Source of the DNA: Adiantum capillus-veneris
Taxonomy: Eukaryota > Streptophyta > Polypodiopsida > Polypodiales > Pteridaceae
Reading direction: 5' to 3'
Length of the DNA: 64,000 bases
NCBI GenBank assembly: GCA_014529385.2
Contig: CM043967.1
Span: 84,328,278 to 84,392,277, forward strand
Part shown: positions 56,980 through 64,000 of the stretch, one piece after another
Numbering within the stretch: position 1 is the stretch's first letter
How the letters are laid out: each line of letters opens with the position of its first letter
Notes under the pieces: generated by a model
Database searches by the model: none
Seen by the model: the letters and a program-made list of their open reading frames with translations, nothing else
What the model was told of the DNA's origin: nothing
Made by a program: the position numbers and the translations under genes

Positions 56980-57716
56980 TTTCAGAGGCGATCTGGTGGG
57001 GGAACTGATGAAAAAGTTAGGCATTACACGCCGACATTCCACACCATACTATCCACAGTGTAATGGCCTAGTAGAAAAGGTAAACGGAATGATCTGCAAA
57101 ATCATCACAAAATAGGTGAATACACACAGGAGACTGGGATAAACATCTCATGGCCGCTCTATGGGCCTACCGAACAACGTTTTGAACATCATTAGGTTTC
57201 ACCCCTTTCCATTTAGTTTACGAAAAGAAGGAAATTCTGCCCATTGAGGTACAAATAGCAAACTTACGAGTCATGGCTAGCCAATTACAGCGCCCAATTG
57301 TAAATCTCCGCAACCACATCTTGGATTTGGAGAGGCTCCAACTAGATAGGGAAGATGCAATCAATCATTATGCAGCGCAGGCAGAGCGACGCCGGCTCGC
57401 CTTCAATTGAGGGCTTAAGGAAAAGGGCCTGGAAAAAGGCATGTTAGTATTGAGATACGACAACAGATTTGACACCAGGAAGGACAAGAAATTTCTACCC
57501 CGATGGGAAGGACCATTCATTGTCAAAAGGCGCTATGACAACGGCAGCTATAAGCTGATGGAAGCAGATGGGAGAATTCACAAGACTAGAGTCAATGGAT
57601 GGAGGCTAAAAAGGTATTTCCTTAGGTTTGATCTAGAGTTCATGCTAGATATTCCAGAAGAGAGGGAACCCTCCAACTCTGCGAATAAAGAATCAAAGGT
57701 AGGGCTAGAAGCATGA
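56980..57716 (+). pseudogene. TAT-like element integrase, C-terminal part only
   Basis: The frame starts at FRGDLVGELMKKLGITRRHS, normally found after the second catalytic Asp, then STPYYPQCNGLVEKVNG with catalytic Glu at 57074-57076. AALWAYRTT, TPFHLVYEKKEILPIE and MLVLRYDNRFDTRKDKKFLP follow, then PRWEGPFIVKRRYDNGSYKL. The HHCC zinc finger and both catalytic Asp are gone, so the copy cannot encode integrase and could move only with help. Stops at about 57112 and 57187 add to the damage. Confidence 0.88.
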
Positions 57717-57730
57717 ATGCCTCTAGCCAG

Positions 57731-57743
57731 ACGAGAGGGCTAA
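57731..57743 (+). other. Polypurine tract of the TAT-like element
   Basis: ACGAGAGGGCTAA directly precedes the 3' LTR start TGACGGCCGG. An impure but plausible plus-strand primer site. Confidence 0.6.
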
Positions 57744-60359
<2,616 letters not shown>

Positions 60360-60360
<1 letters not shown>

Positions 60361-60364
60361 CTAG
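60360..60364 (+). repeat. Right target-site duplication (ACTAG)
   Basis: Repeats 50554-50558, with the A overlapping the LTR's final CA. The array sequence then resumes (CAATATATCATATGTTACTA). Confidence 0.85.
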
Positions 60365-61885
60365 CAATATATCATATGTTACTAGCTCAAAAATATGGTA
60401 GCATCCTCAAAACGGATTAGAGTCTAATATACTTTGCAAGAAACTCTTTTTTAACATTCCTTCATATCATATATGCTCAATCATGAATGAGAATCAATAG
60501 TCCTCACACAAATCCACCAGTATCAATGATTTTTCAGCTTATGTACTGTCAATCATTATGCAAGAATATGAATGAAATGTCTATACCGCAGAAGTAATTA
60601 CTATCCCTTACCTTGGATAGTAACTTATCCTTTAAGATATAAAGATAAGAGCATTCTCAAGTCGTTCTTTGATGAATATATCATCATCTAAGTTACTCGT
60701 CACGTAGAACATGTCAAAAAATAATAATGTGACAAATGAATTTTAAAAAATAACAGCATGTCAGGCATACCAAAATGAGAAGTCTCCTAAAATATATTTT
60801 TCTGATAATTATCTACTCATATGTTAGCTAGGAATATGCCTAGTAGCTGACATTCATTTTTTACTTGGATTAGCACAATTTCGACAGCATCTCCCCTATA
60901 TTTTGAATACAATTTTAAAAAAACTCCAAAAATTTATGCCATCTCACTTAGAGACCCTCACAGGAGGATTAAAGTCAAACTACATATCATCTGACTGAAC
61001 AGCTACATTCCATGTTCAAAATCACCTTACCAAAAAGCTTTAAAAGTCATAAAGCTCAAAATTTATATTCCCTTGCTCAAAATGAACCCATGAGTTCCAT
61101 ACTATCAGTCCTATTAACTTGGATACTCCATCATCAATCATCTGCTTGTACTATTTAATCAGTAATGAGTACTAAAACTTATTATTTAGGAAACCAATCG
61201 AGATTTAAATAAGCTTCAAACAAGTTCCATAAATCCTCATTCAAAAAAGGTCCTTAACAAAGCTTGTTTACCCTGTTTTTCAATTGTAAAATAGAAACCA
61301 AATGGTGGTAATATTCTATCCGTATCAGGAGCTATCATGTTCAAGTTTTCATATGCAAATGTGCACAATAACTTATATTCAACTAAATTATAACATATTT
61401 TCCTACTTCATTTTGTTGATAGTAACAATTCACCAGAACCATTCCAAGTAGGTGAACATCACCTACCTGATGTTGTGCGTATACCAAATGTGTGAGAATG
61501 TCTCCATTGTGAGTCGATTTCTAAAGTAATGAGCTTCGATGGTATGTGATTTCCTCCATCTGTATAGACAGTTGTTGCATATTGCCCTTATGGTAGATAG
61601 AGAGCCAATTGTTGCATCTCAGGCCTGACCATTGAGAGAGCCGATCTTTTCAAGCCAAGGCCAAAGGAGACACACCGAGAGAGGGTGAGAGTTCATTGGT
61701 CCTCCTTCATGCAAGAACCTCATTTATGATCGTGCAGTGTATTGATAGGGTATGTAGAACTGGAGGACTACGTATGCATGCGCTAGCAAAGGGGTATCTC
61801 TTGTGAGCCAGCCAAGAATGATTCAAGACCTGTACGGCATGCCAAGAAGCACTCGAGAGAGGGTGTGAATCTTACATAAGGGTAT

Positions 61886-61993
<108 letters not shown>

Positions 61994-62739
61994 CTGGGTA
62001 ACACTTGCGCCTAAAGCAAAGCATATGAGGAAAGCAGCCCAGCATGTAGAGCAATGGTAGCGATAACCGCATACAGATTAGCACAAATCGGTCTTGACCA
62101 GATATAAAGGCTTCATACTGAGCCATTTAATTGCAAGTGGCATGCCTCACATACAGTGCACACCTGGATTTCTTTATGAGTGCCCAGATATAGATATGTA
62201 TTATTAGTATCAGTTGAGTTTGGTTTTCAATGGCATTATCCATATTAGGCATACAAACCAAGATACTAAAAATTAAAGACAGCCTATATAAGTAAGTAAC
62301 ATGTTTTGAGATATACCTAGGTAGGTAGCATGCTCAAAATGTTACATAGAGAAAATTGGAATCAGTTTATCATTGAAGGTAAAGGTGACTTGTGTAAGAT
62401 AGCGTTCCATAGTCGTACACTACTGTAGAAAAACCCGAGCAAGGAGAATTAACGCTATTCGACAAAGGGTGTCTATGTCAAGCCTTGTACACATTTCAAG
62501 AGGACGGTATTAATTTACTAGCACTTGTGTCCATTTATATGTTGAGGTAAAGGCAAGATTCAAATCCTTTTATGTGAGATTTTTTACCAGTATATTGGAT
62601 GGGGTATACTTAAATGTGTCGTGTGAAGTAGCTCTCAATAGATCTGAGCAACCAGTACTCCGATTTACTATGAGAGAGAATATTGTGTGGGTGTGTGTAT
62701 GTGAACCGTTCATCCAGCAATGGGTATACCCATGTAGAT

Positions 62740-62740
62740 A

Positions 62741-62839
<99 letters not shown>

Positions 62840-62928
62840 CCCTCCCACATCCCAGAGGAGAGATCTAGCCACTCCCTGTCATATAGATAGTGTGTGTGTG
62901 TGTGTTGTGGGGGGGGGGGGGGGGGGGG
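62740..62928 (+). repeat. (TG)n, GGCCCTCCC module, (TG)n, poly-G in unit 3
   Basis: TG at about 62740-62838 (one CG interruption), module GGCCCTCCCACATCCCAGAG (62838-62870), short (TG)n at about 62891-62905 and about 20 G ending at 62928. Sequence matching the unit tail then resumes at TTTGAATATCAAATTG. Confidence 0.93.
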
Positions 62929-63552
62929 TTGATATTTGAATATCAAATTGTTGTCCGAAGAAGGTATCCTCCTAGGAGGAAAATATGGTAGTATGAAATA
63001 TACATACCTGGACTTCCATGTTTCTTGCCGATGTATCAGCCTGATGTGTTCACCATATGTCATCATATTGTAATATATTCTGATCTTGCAAGACAAAGAT
63101 CAATTGCATAGCCACCCCCATCCATATGGTTGGAATATCTGATGATTATCATTCTAATCAAACAGCCTGCAAGACTAGAATGATTATCATTCCTTTTTCT
63201 TGTAAAAGAGGAGAATAGCTCACTATTTTAGGTCTCTTATTAATCAAGGAATAAGTAACTCTAAATTATACTCCTATTTTAGAATTCTAAAACCCATATC
63301 CTTACAAAACTCTTTTGATTAAAGTTCGGATAAATCGGAGTATCTAATTAGGAATAATTAGATATATCAAAGAGTAAGCAATCCAATTCTTAGGGTATGA
63401 ATATCCATATCCTGACCAAAACCAAAACCGTTTGATTGAAGTCAAGATAAATTAGAGTAGCTACTTCACTTTTTAAATATATTATCTCATTCCATTTGTT
63501 AAGTATGGTACTAGTCCACCAACCAAAGACTAGTAGGGAAAGAGAGTGTGTG

Positions 63553-63857
63553 TTTAAGTATGAAAATCCCCTCATAATTGAACCATACTTAGACAATTAT
63601 ATTAAATAATATATTAAATAAAAATATTTTAAAACAAGATAAAACCCAAGTAACATTTCATATACACCAATACAACATTCTGTATCTAAATTATTTAGTC
63701 ATTCAGATCAAAAATTTGATCTTTGATCATTACAAATTGATATCTTAATGCTGTATATCTGTTTGTCCACCCTTTGGGATGAGCTTCCACTACATCTACA
63801 TGGAGAAGGATCTAGTTGTTACCTCCATCCATACAAAAACATTCAGTTAGAACTGGT
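63553..63857 (+). repeat. Tandem array unit 4, truncated after about 305 bp
   Basis: It starts TTTAAGTATGAAAATCCCC like the other units and follows them to GTTAGAACTGG, in the first third of the module (from 63821), then departs from the repeat. This marks the right edge of the array. Confidence 0.82.
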
Positions 63858-64000
63858 TGTTAAGTATGGAGCCTTATTTACCCTTGTAATTTTCTGTGGT
63901 AAAAGCGCACATTTGTAAGGCCCCCATTATGAGAAGAAGCCATCGTGCGTGAAGGTAAATCACTCACTAGAAAACAAATCTTTCACAGTTACCTCGCCGG
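63858..64000. other. Unique sequence at the right edge
   Basis: Non-array DNA with no recognisable feature in the 143 bp visible. Confidence 0.5.

Overview
ORGANISM AND CHARACTER. This is eukaryotic nuclear DNA from a plant with a large, repeat-swollen genome. I favour a seed-free vascular plant such as a homosporous fern, but that is inference. Supporting signs are a Ty3/gypsy chromovirus whose primer-binding site matches initiator tRNA-Met, a TAT-like Ty3/gypsy element, a Ty1/copia remnant, a Penelope-like reverse transcriptase remnant, a decayed plant-type PPR fragment, short GT-AG introns of 92-95 bp in decayed genes, and an extreme load of (TG)n, (GA)n/(CT)n and long poly-G tracts. I found no intact conserved host gene, no rRNA or convincing tRNA gene, no CRISPR and no bacterial-style operon. 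Nearly all recognisable coding sequence is broken. LAYOUT. 1-5,400: a minus-strand copia 3' end at the left edge, a faint gypsy RNase H remnant, an intron-containing pseudogene of unknown family (2445-3514), and a minus-strand coding region of unknown function (about 4173-5379). 5,400-7,130: a microsatellite cluster. 7,267-8,976: decayed exons of a Ulp1/SENP-like (C48) peptidase followed by an FCP1/NIF-phosphatase-like tail. 9,000-12,940: mostly featureless, with two copies of a short dispersed module. 12,950-23,905: a Penelope-like pseudogene (minus strand) split by an 8.8-kb chromovirus with 1.6-kb LTRs and a 5-bp target duplication. 24,742-25,072 holds one copy of an unrecognised protein family. 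25,100-38,600: decayed unknown genes, including a clear PPR fragment (27.6-28.05 kb). 38,685-63,857: a tandem array of a unit of about 4 kb, three full copies plus a short fourth piece. Copy 2 carries a 2.8-kb insert lying exactly between two (TG)n tracts. Copy 3 carries a 9.8-kb TAT-like LTR retrotransposon flanked by ACTAG. HOW THE PARTS RELATE. The least familiar material is a set of sequences sharing one layout: a TG-rich tract, 240-290 bp of AT-rich DNA, then a module of about 90 bp with conserved ends. It occurs at 9.0, 10.5 and 46.1 kb and once per array unit. The copy in the 2.8-kb insert also carries an intact 171-codon reading frame ending 54 bp before the next (TG)n. A paralogue 63% identical over 109 ungapped residues (hand count) sits at 24.7-25.1 kb, again just before a (TG)n tract. 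I suggest these may be parts of an undescribed mobile family bounded by TG microsatellites. This is inference; no transposase or reverse transcriptase was recognised in it.
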